Shown: positions 1 through 12,074 of the stretch, piece by piece | Layout: each line of letters starts with the position of its first letter | How positions within the stretch are numbered: position 1 is the stretch's first letter | NCBI RefSeq assembly: GCF_943734655.1 | Contig: NC_071353.1 | Coordinates: forward strand, 150,922,179-150,986,178 | Origin: Sabethes cyaneus | Lineage: Eukaryota; Arthropoda; Insecta; Diptera; Culicidae | DNA length: 64,000 bases | Direction of reading: 5' to 3' | The notes under the pieces: model-generated | The model's input: only the letters and a program-made list of their open reading frames with translations | Databases searched by the model: none | What the model was told of the DNA's origin: nothing | Made by a program: the position numbers and the translations under genes

Positions 1-3000
1 CCACTGTTTTCGCGAAAAAGTAGAACTTTTTTTATTGTTAAGATATTTAACAACCCGCCATTTTTATGGTAGAATCTCTGAAAACCATGAAAGTTATGGT
101 GGACAACAATAAGTTTGATGGTTTGGTTATCTCTTCTGACGATAAATTTTATTGTTTTTACTGTGTTTTGTATCCTACTTTTACAATAATTTTTATCTTC
201 GTGTTATGGTTATTTTTTCCGGGATGCTTCGTACATCCTTTTTTCCATTTTTTTCTGTCCCGTCTCTCGTTTGCTGGGTTTTTTGTGAAAGTCGTTTAAT
301 CTCTTTCTGTGTTCAATTTTTTCCTCTTTTCTTTCCTTTTCGCTCCATTCTTCATCTTTCTCTGTACAATCGTGTTTTTTGTCTCGTGAAACCTCGTTTT
401 CTGGCCTCTTGTTATCTGTGTTGTTGTTCCGTTTTTCTTCTTTTTAGTTTCGTTTTTTCCTGGTTTTGTATTTTTGTTCCTTGTGCTCGTGCTCTGTTCA
501 GTTTTTCTTTATTTTCTGTCCCACTTTTTTCTCTGTCCCGTTTTCTCATCTTCTGTCCCGTTTTTGGTCTTTTCTTTCCCTTTGACTTTTTTCTGCTGTC
601 TAGATTTGTATCTTGTTAGTCCCGTTTTTCCTCTTTTTTATTCTGTCTTCTTTTTTTTTGCTGTCGCATCTTCCGGGCCCGTTTCTGTTCTCTTTTATAG
701 TTCATTTTACGTCTTAGTCCTGCGTGTTTATTATTTTTCTGATCCATTTTTATTCTTTACCAGTCCTGTTTTTGGTCTCGTTTACAGTCTTTTCTTGACC
801 GCTCCGTTTTTTCTTTTCCCGTTTTTTCGCTTTGTCAGTCCAATTTCCTTGTCTTTTTTCTTTAGTCCTTTTTTTCGTCCCTTTTTCTATCCAGGTTTTT
901 ATCTTTTTCGTGTCGTTTTCTTTCCTTTCTTTCTTCTGTCACATTTTACCGCTTTTCCTATCCTTTTTTTGCTTCGTTTTGTTATATTCTGTTCTTACAG
1001 TTACATTTTTCTTTTTTTTTCCGGACTGTTTCTCCTTATTTCCTTTACCGTTTGCCCTCTGTCTGCCATTTTTTTCTGTTCTATTTTCTCATTTGCAGTC
1101 TCGTATTTTCTTCCGTTTTACCCCTTGTCCTGTCTAGTTTTCCCAATTTTTGTCGCTTTTCCCCTTGTTCGGCGTGCCATTTTTGTTTTCATTTTTCCTA
1201 TTTTCCTCTTTTCATGTTCCGTCACAGAGAAAACATCGGTAGGTAAACCGTTTCTGCCGGCCAACCAATTCTAACAAAGGAAGAAAAAGTCCATCTTCAT
1301 ATCGTCTGTCCACATTCTTTTCGATGTTTCCTGTTTTTATATTTTCTTGTCACTTTTTTCCTTTTTCTGTCCCGTTTATCTTTTTTCACATTTATACCGT
1401 TACCTTTTCGACTGTCCCGTTTTTTCTCGTCCTTTGTCTTTTTTCTGCTGTCTAGATTTTCACCTTTTTATAGCCCCGTTTGTCTTCCTTTTTCTGTTCC
1501 ATTTTCCCCCTTTTCCAGTCCCGTTTCAGTTCTCTTTTCTGTATCGTTTTACGTCTTTTTCTGTAATACTTTCTTTCCTGTTCTCTTCCGTTTTCTAAAT
1601 CAGATTGTTCCTCTTTCTCTGGACCGGTCTGAACTGTTTTCTGATACCGTTTTCCTTCTTTTCCAGATCCGTTTTGGTCTCTTTGGCAGTCTCGTTTTTC
1701 CTGAGCCTTTTGTGACTGACTCCTTTTTTTGTCCCGAGTTTCCGTTGTTATCCGATTTTCCGCGTTTTCTTCTATTTTGTTCACTTTTTCTGTCCCGTTT
1801 TTACAGTTTTTCTCGCATTTCCTCCATTTTCTTTTGATTCCATATGTTACGTTTTTCCTGTCCCATTTCTCGTTTCCTAGCTGTTTTCAGACTCCTTTTA
1901 TGTTCTATTTTTTCTCTGCCGTGTTCGGTTTGTTTTTGCTTTTATCAGTCTAGTTTGTTATTCCGTTATTCGTCTTTTTCCGCCTTATTTCTGTCCAAGG
2001 TTTCATCTCTTCCTTCATTTCTCTTGTGTCACATTTTTCGCTTTTTTCGGTTCCGTTTCTCCCTTTTTGTGACGTTTTATGAATATACTGTTTTTATAGT
2101 TATGGTTTTCCCTTTTCTTTAGACCGTTTTCCCCCTTTTTCTATATCGTTTTCTCTTTATTTCTCGTCTTTTTTTGTTCTGTTTTGAACGGATTTGATTT
2201 GATTTAAACGGACAATATTCAATCCTTGAAAAAGACTTAAATATAAATGCGAAACGTCGTAACAAAAACTGTGCGGATTTCCATAGCAGACAACTTATTG
2301 TGCCCTGTCTGGTCCCAAGTTTTCGTTTTCTCATCCGTTTTCCCCTTGCACTGTCCCGTTTTCCTAAATTTTTCCGTCCCATTTTCCTGTCCCATTTCTG
2401 TTTCTCTTTTTTGCTTCGTTTTATGTCTTATTCCTCCGTTTTTCTGGTACCGTTTTCCCTATGTTGCTTCCCCGGTTTTCCAATTTTTCTGCTCCGTTTT
2501 TCCTTTTTTCCAGTCCCTTTTTGGCTCTCTTTTACAGTCTTTGTTTTTCCTGATCCTTTCGTCTCCTTTTTTGTCCCGATTTACCGTATTTTCTTTCGTT
2601 TTCGCACTTTTTCTGTACCGTTTTTGTTAGTTTTTGTCGCGTTTGCTCTCTTTCACAGTTCCATTTTGGTTTCTATTCGTTACATTTTTTTCTGTACCGT
2701 CTCTCGTTTCCTAGCTTATTTCCCGTATTTTCAGATTTTCCTCTTTTTAGTCCAGATTTTTGTCTTTTCTTGTGTCTTTTGTTCTTTACACATTTTTCGT
2801 CATTTTTCTACCTTTTTTCTGTTCAGGTTTTATCTATTTCGTCCCGTTTTCTTTCTTTTCTTTTGTCACATTTTTCCGCTTTTTCTGTCCTGTTTCTCCT
2901 TTCTCCTGTTTCGTTCTTTGTCTTATTCTAGTTTTATAGTTACATATTTTCTTTTTCTCTGGACCGTTTACCCTCTGTTTGTGCCCTCTTTTTCTGTTCT

Positions 3001-3150
3001 ATTTTCTCCTTTGCAGCTTCGTTTTTCCTGACCTCTTTGTGTGTCCTTTTTGGTCTCAAATTTTCGTTTTCTCTTACGTTTTTTCCCTTGTTCTGTCCTG
3101 TTTTCCTATTTTTTCTATCCCGTTTTCCTAGTTTATGTGACGTTTCCTGA
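1..3150 (+). repeat. Family A pyrimidine-rich degenerate tandem array
   Basis: About 3.1 kb of T/C-rich sequence made of diverged units of roughly 20-22 nt built on GTCCCGTTTTTCCTCTTTTT. It gives long phenylalanine/serine/leucine-rich open frames that are not genes: every frame has the same composition and no domain is visible. A few less repetitive islands (around 1228-1330 and 2185-2300) are useful anchors, because they recur reverse-complemented at about 7478-7560 and 6715-6840. The block is the left arm of a large inverted repeat. It could be an old expanded minisatellite. Confidence 0.85.
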
Positions 3151-3327
3151 TTTCCTTCGACTGATTGCGTTCTAACTAATTGTTGGATGTTGGTTGAATA
3201 GTAAATTTTTGAAAAGTTTTTCGTAATTTGGCTATTTTTGCGTTAATCAACCGAATGGTTCAACTTGTATATTTATATTTACGATAGAAAACTATGTGTG
3301 AGTTGTTAGGGATCTTTTATTAAGCTG

Positions 3328-3390
3328 AGTCGTGGTGTGCCCCAGAGAAGCAACCTGGGACTTTTGCTATTTATAATGTTCTTTAATAAT
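3328..3390 (+). pseudogene. Tiny reverse-transcriptase relic
   Basis: One + frame reads a VPQ-R-SNLG-LLF-like string, the conserved segment of non-LTR reverse transcriptases that lies between the first catalytic aspartate motif and the YADD box. The frame is open for only about 20 codons and its surroundings are AT-rich and full of stops. I read it as a decayed LINE fragment. Its shortness limits confidence, though the order V-P-Q, S-N-L-G, L-L-F is distinctive. Confidence 0.45.
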
Positions 3391-3399
3391 AATTCAAAA

Positions 3400-5265
3400 A
3401 AACTATATTTCAATGTAAGACATTCGAAAATCTCCCATAAAATGATATAAACTTTGGAAAATTCCAATATCAAAAGGATTAAACTGATTCCATTTGGTGA
3501 CTGAATACACAAACCATCCGATCACTCTTTTGCGAGAGTCTGGAAACCAAAAAGTTCATTATTTTAGACAAAACCTTTTATGGTACTAAACTCGATTTAA
3601 ATATAATCCCGGAAAAATGGCAGCAGCAGGTGTCAAGCATCATTACGTGTGTACCAACCGGGCTAAATCCGCTCGGAGGTTAAACTACTTCAACTGCCAC
3701 AAGCTGTTGCCCCGCCGAAATCACCGGATGAGCAAACCCACCGACAACGCCGACAGCTTTTACTGCTCGGTGGAAAATCATTATTACCCCAGCATCCGAG
3801 AGCGGTTAATCCTTGTTTGTTGCCTATCACACCGCGCGCACCGGTGATGTCGTAAATCCTCATACCGTACCCTGGCACCGTCCGTGCCACGTTTCTCGTA
3901 TCGTAAATTTCGCAATTATCGACCCATACTCAGCGCACGAGCATCGACGACAGCTTCTATAGAGGTACATGGCATCGTCCGTATTTCGGGCTGTCATCAG
4001 CTAATAAAGCAACAGCTTGCGGTCGCCGTTTACAGCAACTGGGGAGGGAGGACCATCCATATCCCACTTACGGATGTGGACAGGTGTAACAAATATCCTG
4101 TTTTTGGATGGAATGTACATTTTTGCAAACGTAATTCGATTTTTTACCGGAAGCTTTAATTACAAAATTTTCTCGGAAATTTTTCTGTGCATTCTTCAAT
4201 GCAATTTCAATTGGAAAATAGGGCAACATTGAAAGCTCAAATTAATTACCTCAAATTACACGTTGAAGTGGTTAGCTCTAATTAAATATTCCACAGAGGA
4301 AGGCTCGCCGGAGCCTCATTTGCTAGTTGGCTTGCGCTAGTGACCGTAACCGGACTTTAGAGCCAACGATTTACATTACCTCAGTCAACAATTTACTCGA
4401 ACAAAACACACACGCACGCATACACAGAACGCCCATGCCTTCCGTCCCACAATCGCGTGAGTTCGATGCGTGTGTTGCATAAAGCTAGGCTTCGAAAATC
4501 GCGTGTCCAGGGGCCCGCCACTGACTACTAGGGTCGGGTCGGCTGCTTTTGACACGCCCGAGCTCCCGGCCCACCATCCAATCAAGACCATCTGTTCTCT
4601 CTTGTGGTTCCTGTAATATTGAGCCACATATGTATGCCCGCCCGAATGTATACATTACGCTTAATGAGTGTTACTGCACCTGTCTGCCTGCCTGTCTGCC
4701 TACCTGCGAAGGGCTCTCTGTTCAAACAAAATTCATAACTCCTGACAAATAAACGTAAATATTAGGGACGTAATGAGGGCTTTATATTCCGAAAAGCTAC
4801 CGGTAGTTGGGCGTTATCGCAGCGCACCACACCGACCAGCAGACTAGCAAGCAAGCAGGTTGATTGATTCAGGTTTAATGGGGTGGTGTCCTGTGGCCAG
4901 ATGGGTGGAGTCGGTGGATGACTGTGAATGTGCGTGCAGTGCACTGCATTGTGTGTGCACTCACGAAATATGCGGCGGAAAATTAATGGATTGTTGATTT
5001 AGTTTCGTCTGGCTATAGAATGCAAACAAAAAGAGACAGACAAAGAGAGAGAGACAGTAATCACACTAATTGATTCCTTTATGCTCGTAAATTTTATAGT
5101 ATGATCGTGAAAATGCTAAGCAATAAATCAAAAAGTCTCGTAAAATTCAGGCAAAAATTGATTCTCGAATAAATCATACGGAAAAAAGTATAAAACAGTC
5201 AAAAAATGGCTCCAAGCAACTGAAATTCCGTTTTTAAATTGAAAAGAAAGACTATACAAAACGGC
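3400..5265. other. Non-repetitive AT-rich stretch, no gene seen
   Basis: Ordinary mixed-composition sequence between the two large family A blocks. Small open frames occur at 3617-3847, 3884-4159 and 4549-4752, but none has a recognisable domain, a convincing splice context or a coding-like composition. The stretch lies about 6 kb upstream of the first recognised diacylglycerol kinase exon, so it is either 5' flanking DNA or intron of a longer isoform. Its lack of repeats makes it a reasonable place to look for regulatory sequence. Confidence 0.5.
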
Positions 5266-5269
5266 TAGA

Positions 5270-8200
5270 TTGAAGAAAAAGAAGAAAGGAAAAGAAAAGA
5301 CCAAAAACGGAACAGAAGAGGAAAAAACGGGACAGAGAAAAAAGTGGGACAGAAAAAAACGAGACAGAAACAAAAACTACAAGAGACCAGGAAACGATTT
5401 AAAAAGAGAAGAAAGCGGAGAAAAGATTGGTTTCACGAGACAAAAAAAAACACGATGGCACAGAGAGGGATGAAGAGTGAAGGGAAACGGAAGAAAAAAA
5501 GGAAAAAACGAGAGATGAAAGGAGTCACCAAGAAGCCAGGAAACGAGCGACAGAAAGGCAGAAAAAGTTGAATAAAAAACAAGTAAAACAGGACTGGCAA
5601 AAGGGGAAAAATGGAGCAGAAAAATAAGAAAAACGGAGGGAATAAGACGTAAAACAAAAAAAGACGGGAATAGAAACGACAAGACAGGAAAATGGAAAGC
5701 AATAAGAGGCTAAACGGGATGAAAAAAGGCATACCGGACAGAAAAGAAAGGAAATATAGCATCGTAAGATGTAAAGCGAAACAGAAATGAGGGAAAATGG
5801 GGTAGGGCAGGGAACAGGAAAAGGGAGAATGTAAGGGAATGGAATCAAAAGTAAATAAAAAGAAGATAACACACACACAAACGGGACAGAAGAAAAGGCG
5901 AGACTCAATAAGGACAAAAGGAACAATTTAAAACGCCTTAAAAAACGGAACAAAAAAAGGAGAGAAAAGTGATCGGAAAACGAGCAAAAACGAGATGGTG
6001 AAAAAGGAATGCAGAGGAAAATGAAATTAAACGAGACAATGGAAAGATATTAGAACAGAAAAGATGGGAAATAAAAAAGGAAGAAAAATGGGACTAAGGA
6101 AAAGGCAAATTGGGACTCAAGAAAAGGAAAAACAGTACAGAAAAGAGAAAATACGGAACAAAAAAAGACATAAAACGGAAAACAAAAAAGGAACAAAAGA
6201 TACAAGAAAAGACAAAAAACTGAACTAAAAAGAGGAAAATACGGAACACGGAGGAACACGGAAGATTAAAAAACGGGACATCCGAGGAGTCAGAAATAAG
6301 CTAAAAAACGAGGAACGGTACAGAAAAAAAAGAAAAATGTTACAAATAGAAACCAAAACGGGACTGTGAAAGAGAGCAAAAGTGACAAAAACTGGGAAAA
6401 CGGTACAGAATCGGTAAATCGTAAACGGTAAACGGTAAATCGAGACAAAGGAGACAGAAGGGTCAGGAAAAACTGTGAAAGAGAAAAAAAGAGACTGGAA
6501 AAAAGGAAAAACGTATCAGAAAAATAGGTAAACCGGGAAAGCACTATAGGGAAACGGTACCAGAAAAACGAAAGAATAAGACATAAAACGAAACAAAAAC
6601 GTGAACAGATACGGGACAGAAAAATTGACAAAACGGGACAGTACAAGGGGAAAACGAATGAAAAACGAAAACTTGGGACCCAAAAGGATAAGAAGTTTTT
6701 TTTACTTTTTGTCTGGCTTTTCAGTCTGTTATGGAAAGTTCTGCGCAGTTTTTTTATTCTTTCCGACGTTTGGACTTGGTATTTAAGTCTTTTTCAAGAA
6801 TGAATATTATCCGCGTGAATCACATCAAATCCGTTCAAGCACAAAAAAACCACAAGATTCGAATAAGAAATTAAAGGGTCTATAGAAAACACACTCAGAA
6901 CTGAGAAACGCATAAAAACGGAACACGGCAAAAATAGAACATAAAAGTAGTCAGAAAGAAGCTAGGAAACGAGAAATGGGAGAAAAAAATGTAACAAATA
7001 GAATCAAAACGAGACAGAAAGTGAAAAAAAATGAAAGAAAACACGGTAAATCGAACAACAACGGAAACTCGGGACAAAAAAATTAAGCCACAAAAGGCTC
7101 AGGAAAACCGAAACAGCCAAAGAGTCCAAAATGGGTCCGGAAAGAAGGAAAACGGTATCAAAAAAGCGGTTCAGACCGGTCCAGAGAAAGAGTAAAACTT
7201 GACTTAGAAAACGGGAGAGAACAGGAAAGAAAGTATTACAGAAAAAGATGTAAAACGAAACAGAAAAGAGAACTGAAACGGGGCTGGAAAGCGGGGAAAA
7301 TGGAACAGAAAAGGAAGAAAAACGGGACTAAAAAATAAAAATCTAGACAGCAGAAAAAAGAAAAAGGATGCCAAAAAACGGGACAGTTGAAACGGTAACG
7401 GAATAAATGAGATAAAAGATAAACGGGACAGAAAAAGGAAAAAAGTGACAAGAAAATATAAAAACAGGAAGCATCGAAAAGAATGTGGACAGACGACATA
7501 AAAATGGACTTTTGCTTACATTGTCAGTGTTGGTTGGCTGGCAGAAACGGTTTACCTACCGATGTAACGGAACATGAAAAGAGGAAAATAACAAAAATGG
7601 CACGCCGAATAAGGGGAAACGCTACAAAAAATAGGGAAAACTGGGCAGTACAAGGGTAAAACGGAAGAAAATACGAGACTGCAAATAAGAAAATAGAACA
7701 GAAAAAGAGGACAGACCAAGGGCAAACGGTAAAGGTAAAGAGGAAAAACAGTCCGGAGAAAAAAGAAACGAAAGCAGAAAAAAAACAGGAAGTGGCAAAA
7801 TGTGACGGAAGAAGGAAAGGGAGGAAAACGGGACGAAAAATAGAAAAACCTGGACAGACAAAGAGACAAAAAAAAAGAATAAAGAAAAAAGACAAAAGAC
7901 AAAGAAATTGGACTGACAAAGCAAAAAACCGGGAAAAGAAAAGAAGACAGAGCGGTCAAGAACAACCAGAGTCTTTTACAGAAGACTGTAAAAGAGACCA
8001 AAAACATGACTGGTAAAGAGTAAAATCGGAACAGAAAAATAATAAAAACGCAGAAATAAGACGTAAAATGAACTATAAAAGAGAACAGAAACGGGCCAGG
8101 AAAATGGGACAGTAAAGAACGGGAAAGAACGGGACTAACAAGATACAAATCTAGACAGTAGAAAAAAGTCAAAGGGAAATAAAAGACCAAAAACGGAACA

Positions 8201-9960
8201 GAAGATGTGAAAACGGGACAGAGAAAAAAGTGGGACAGAAAATAAAGAAAAACTGGACAGAGCACGAGAACAAGGGACAAAAATACAAAACCACGAAAAA
8301 ACGAAACTAAAAAGAAGAAAAACTGAACAACAGCACAGATAACAAGAGGCCAGAAAACGATTTAAACAGAGACTGAAAAAAAGAAAATGAACAAAAGATA
8401 GGTTTCACGACGGGATAGAAAAAAATGAAAAAAAAGAATTTAACAAATGGAAAAAAAATTGGACAGCGAAAGTGAAAGGTACGAAGCGTGACAAGTACTG
8501 GGAAAACGGAACAGAAAAAGGGAAAACGGAAGAAAAGGTCGGGCAATAAACGAAAACTTACGACAAAAAAGAGGATAAAAAGGGGTCAGGAAAGGGGTAG
8601 AGAGTCGGCAAAAGGGGAAAAAACGGGACAGAAAAAGAGGAAAAATTGTCCACAGAAAGAGGAAAAACGTGACTGAAAAAAGGCAAACTGGACAAGAAAA
8701 GCAAGAAACAATAAGAGAATAAGATGGTCAACGAAACAGAAATGAGGGAAACGGGTCCAGAAAAGGGGACAGGAAAAGGGAAGACGAGATAAAAAAAGGG
8801 AAAACAAAAGTAGATAAAAAGAAAATAACACACAAAAAGGGACAAAAGGAAAGACGAGACACAATAATGAAAAAGGGCAAGTTAAAACGAAAAATAGGAC
8901 CTGAAAAAGAGAAAAACGGAACAAAAAAGGAGACCAAAGTGGCAGGGAAACGAGGAAAAACGAGACGGAGAAAAGGCAAATCAAAGACTTAAGAAAAGCA
9001 GTACAGAAAAGAGAAAATACGGAACAAAAAAGAGGAAACAATTGAACTAAAGGAAAAACAAGCCTGTAAAATACAAAATGGGACATAAAAGAGTAAAACA
9101 AGATAAAAAGAGAAGACTGTTCTAGAGAAAAATAAGAAACACGTGTACGCAAGAGATGTAAAATAGTACAGTGAAAAAAGGTAACAAGGGGATCAGAGTA
9201 AAAGGAAAAATGTGACTGAAAAGGAGAAATAATGAGAAAAAAGAGGAAACAGAAGAGGAATAAAGAACATAACAGGATAAGGCAGAAAAAAGAAACAGAA
9301 AGGAGGATGCACCGACGAGAAATGGAAAACAGAAAAGGACGGCACTGAGTTTTTTCTTAGGCAGATTTGCGGCAGATGACAGACGTTCGTCTGTCGACGA
9401 CAGTTTATTGTGCCGATTGCGTTTTAACGGAACTAAAAAATGGAAATCTAGACAGAAGAAAACGAAAATGTAAGAGAAAAGACAATTAATGGGACAGAAG
9501 AGACAGACACGGGACAGATGTGACAAAGCAACAAAAAATGCAATTCGAAAGCAGGAAAAGTGGAACACAGAAAGAGGAAAAAGTAATCATGAAACAATTG
9601 AAATGGAGACTAAAAAAAGCCGACGGGACAGAGAAAGATGGAGAATTTAGGAAAAAGGAAGGAATACGGTCGAAAACGGTCGAAAGCGGAAGGAAAACGG
9701 TCGAAAAATGTAACAAATGGAAAAAAAATTGGCCAGTGAATGATTGGCCAGTGAAAGCAAACGCGACTGGAACTGAAAAAATGGGACAAACTTAAAGGGA
9801 AAACGGAAGAAAAGGCGGAAAATCGGACAGAAAAATGAAACCCAAGACAAAAAGGAGTCAGGAATATCTAGGCTGCAAAAGAGACCAAAACGGGACTGGA
9901 ACAAAAGAACAACAGAACAGAAAAAGAGGATAAACGGTACAGGAGAAATGAGTCTGCGAA
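5270..9960 (-). repeat. Family A purine-rich array (reverse orientation) with ~2.9-kb duplication
   Basis: The same ~21-nt family as 1-3150, but reverse-complemented (A/G-rich on +). Anchors at 6715-6840, 7345-7365, 7478-7560, 8130-8165 and 8330-8415 pair in inverted order with 2300-2185, 1460-1440, 1330-1228, 625-590 and 430-378. Within the block, 5272-5350 recurs directly at 8167-8240, 5785-5910 at about 8740-8870, and 6120-6165 at about 8995-9040. This indicates a tandem duplication of about 2.9 kb. Open frames here are compositional artefacts. Confidence 0.85.
9339..9430 (+). repeat. Dispersed module with 18-nt palindrome, copy 1
   Basis: A short non-repetitive module inside family A DNA. 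It contains the perfect hairpin GACAGACGTTCGTCTGTC at 9378-9395 (8-bp stem, 2-nt loop), followed by a conserved tail ending TGCGTTTTAACGG. The module recurs in the same orientation at 12470-12550. It may be the end of a mobile element, but I cannot see a matching second end. Confidence 0.6.
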
Positions 9961-9989
9961 AACGAAAAGCGGAAAACCCCGTTATGTTT

Positions 9990-11040
9990 TATCGTCTAAT
10001 TTAGTCTCTCCCTGTAACATTCTTTGAACGTTTTTCCGATGTCTTCTTGTCTGTATCTTTGTTGTATCTTCAGCGGATTCGTTCTTCTCTTACGTTTTTT
10101 TTAGTTTTTAGCGTTTAGTTTAGTTGTTTTTTTCATTCTTCTAGCATTTTTATGTCGTCTTTTACCTTTGTTATTGTCTTTTCAGGACCATGACATTTTC
10201 ATCGTATTTTAAAGCATTAAAAAAACATTTTGAATTGCTTTTGTTTGTCGTCTTTTTATCGTACTTGCGTCGTCTTTTCGAGCCTTTTCGGCGTTGTTTT
10301 GTCGTCAGTCTTTCGCCATCTTTTTGATGTATTTTCTATGTATTTTTGTTGCCATATCGCTGTATTTCATCGCATTGTTGTGGTCTTTCTTCGTTGTTCT
10401 GTTATCTTTTTTGGCATTTCTGCCGCCCTCTTTTGCGAGGTTTTTTTTCGTTTCGGTCGTCTTTTTTTTTGGTTTTTAGCGCAATTTAGGTGATATTGTG
10501 ACGTCCTTCTAACGTCGTTCGCTTTTTTATCTCTTTCGGTGTTTTTACGTCGTCCTTTTATTTAAGTTTTATCGTTTTTTGAAGCGCTTTCGTCGCTTTT
10601 TTGCATTATTCGAATGTTTTTCGACAAAAAGACGCTTTTGATTACTTTTATTGACATCTTTTTACTATATTTTCGGTTTTTAGTTGTCATCTTTCTGTGG
10701 TACTTTAGTCATGTTTGTTTTCGGGTATTATTGTCATCTTTTGAGTATTTTTGTCGTGCTTTGCCGTTATTGTTTTCTTTTATTGGTTTTTGTGTATTTT
10801 TTATTGTTCTGTTTTCATCGTCTTGCGGTTATTTTATCAGTTTTTGGCCTATTTTGACATATACCCGTCCTCTTTTCAGTGTGTTTTTTTCGTCATTTTG
10901 TCTGATTTTCACAGCGTTTTGGCGATATCTTTTCTTGGCATTGTTGTCGCTTTTTTTTGACGTTCTTTTCAAGTCAAATCTAGTCTGTTGTCTTTTTGTC
11001 ATATATTGAGGTCTTTAAATCGTCTTTGCGCCGTTTATTT
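9990..11040 (+). repeat. Family B GTCGTCTTTTTG-type degenerate array
   Basis: T-rich sequence with recurring CGTCGTCTTTT, TTTTTGTCGTC and CATTTTCGTCG strings at irregular spacing. It is distinct from family A in using GTCGTC or CGTC instead of GTCCCG. No coding signal is present; the long frames read low-complexity F/V/S strings. The block ends about 180 bp before the putative first exon. Confidence 0.75.
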
Positions 11041-11223
11041 TTGTTGGGAAACGGCACTCAAAAAGAAAAATAATTCAAAAATAGAGGAAAACTGAAGAAA
11101 AAAGAAGCAAACGGGACAGACAGAATAAAAAAATCAGAAGAATAAATCACTTTATCATTTCAACGATATAGCTCAGTTCGAATAGTCGGTTAAATTACCC
11201 GAAAATCAAACAAACAATGAACG
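11041..11223 (+). promoter_or_regulatory. Possible 5' UTR or promoter region of the rdgA-like gene
   Basis: A short family A fragment (about 11045-11130) is followed by 90 nt of unique AT-rich DNA up to the candidate ATG. A TCAGTT string at 11173-11178 resembles an insect initiator, but I see no convincing TATA box, and such hexamers are frequent by chance. An in-frame TGA at 11218-11220 precedes the ATG at 11224. The same DNA could instead be the end of an intron, with an acceptor such as the AATCAG around 11232 opening the exon. Confidence 0.2.
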
Positions 11224-11669
11224 ATGGTGATAATCAGTGCGACAACCAGCAGTCTGTGCTTTTCCTGCTATGGATCACTATTCGCGGGTGAAAGTAAAAC
11301 CAAGAAGAAAAAGAAACGCCGCCGACCACCGCCAGCGGTCATTACCAAGTCCTGCTCGGTCGTTGGCAGTTGTCTGGTGCGCCGACAGCTGTCCAACGCT
11401 GCCAGCATTCGACATCGGCCGGCTTGCAGTGCTCGCGTCTATCGGCGAAGTTGCAGCTGTCCGGTTTCGTCCGGTTCCGATTTCTCGGCTTGCTCCCCGA
11501 GTGGCCCAACATTTGGTCGCACCTCCGCCTCCGAATGGAAGTTTCCTGCACTCGTCGCCGCGGCCACTGCCGCCGGTGCAGGTCCAGCGAAACGCTTCGG
11601 TCGAGGTTGGGCCGATCGGAGAAAAGCCATCCGTTACCGAGATCGGTCCCTGCTCCCGTTCAAGCTCAG
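11224..11669 (+). CDS. rdgA: Putative first coding exon of diacylglycerol kinase (rdgA-like), N-terminal region
   Basis: GC-rich open exon of 446 nt (148 codons plus 2 nt) in an AT-rich setting. It ends at a plausible donor, CAG|GTATTT. Exon 2 needs exactly two carried bases, and this frame supplies them, so the frame reads through the 266-bp GT-AG intron into the exon 2 protein. The predicted N-terminus has a strongly basic K/R cluster at about residues 25-34 followed by PPP, then a low-complexity Ala/Ser/Arg segment. Type IV diacylglycerol kinases have poorly conserved, isoform-variable N-termini, so similarity cannot confirm it. The ATG is the first after an in-frame stop. Two other frames are also open across most of the exon, so the frame choice rests on splice phase. 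Confidence 0.5.
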
Positions 11670-11935
11670 GTATTTAACGAATAAATTAGCACTTCATCAG
11701 CAAACGTACCGTACCGTCGTTTAATTAAACGATAAGTTAACTTCGCTAGCTTTTAATAAACGTCGAACTCTTCACAGACAGTTAATTCCAAGACCCTACA
11801 AACTTCTCGCCCACCCACCAGCCTTGCTTCGTCTCACGACGGTAAACGTCGCACCGAATTATGAAGTGATAAATTTCCACAAACTGAAAATTACCTCGAC
11901 CGACCCTAACCTTCCGTTCGCTTCTTTCGTTTCAG
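11670..11935 (+). other. Intron 1 of the rdgA-like gene
   Basis: 266-bp GT-AG intron, phase 2. The acceptor ends in a pyrimidine-rich tract and TTTCAG at 11930-11935. It is AT-rich and free of the large repeats that fill the next introns. Confidence 0.55.
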
Positions 11936-12074
11936 AAAATCCAGCGCAGACCCGCACGGACGGCAGATCCGCTGTACCCCGGATTGGAGCGAAAACGCCG
12001 TCTCCGGGGATCACTTGTGGGTGGCCACGTCCGTATCCGGCGATTGCTGCTACGTGGGCGATAACGATTGCACG
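11936..12074 (+). CDS. rdgA: Diacylglycerol kinase exon: start of first C1 zinc-finger domain
   Basis: 139-nt exon between TTTCAG and G|GTAAGT. Its conceptual protein contains W-S-E-N-A-V-x-G-D-H-L-W, then S-V-S-G-D-C-C-Y-V-G and a further cysteine. This is the signature opening of C1-1 in zeta/iota (type IV) diacylglycerol kinases. The histidine of GDH and the following cysteines are the first zinc ligands. The exon enters in phase 2 and leaves at a codon boundary, exactly what exon 3 needs. Diacylglycerol kinases phosphorylate diacylglycerol to phosphatidic acid; the Drosophila orthologue acts in photoreceptor phosphoinositide signalling. Frames +1 and +2 of this exon are also open, which explains misleading ORF calls here. 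Confidence 0.88.

Noticed and set aside
152..3031. Long + strand frames of 100-270 residues rich in F, S, L and P (and equivalents at 5128-9904, 32038-33216, 41564-52896)
   Set aside because: They are translations of family A pyrimidine-rich repeats. All frames have the same composition, the antisense is open too, and no domain or start context is visible.
3617..4159. Small + frames of 76 and 91 residues
   Set aside because: No recognised domain, no flanking splice pattern, and overlapping antisense frames.
11237..11684. Alternative exon 1 frames (146 and 104 residues)
   Set aside because: Neither delivers the phase needed to join the C1 exon at 11936 from the CAG|GT donor at 11669.
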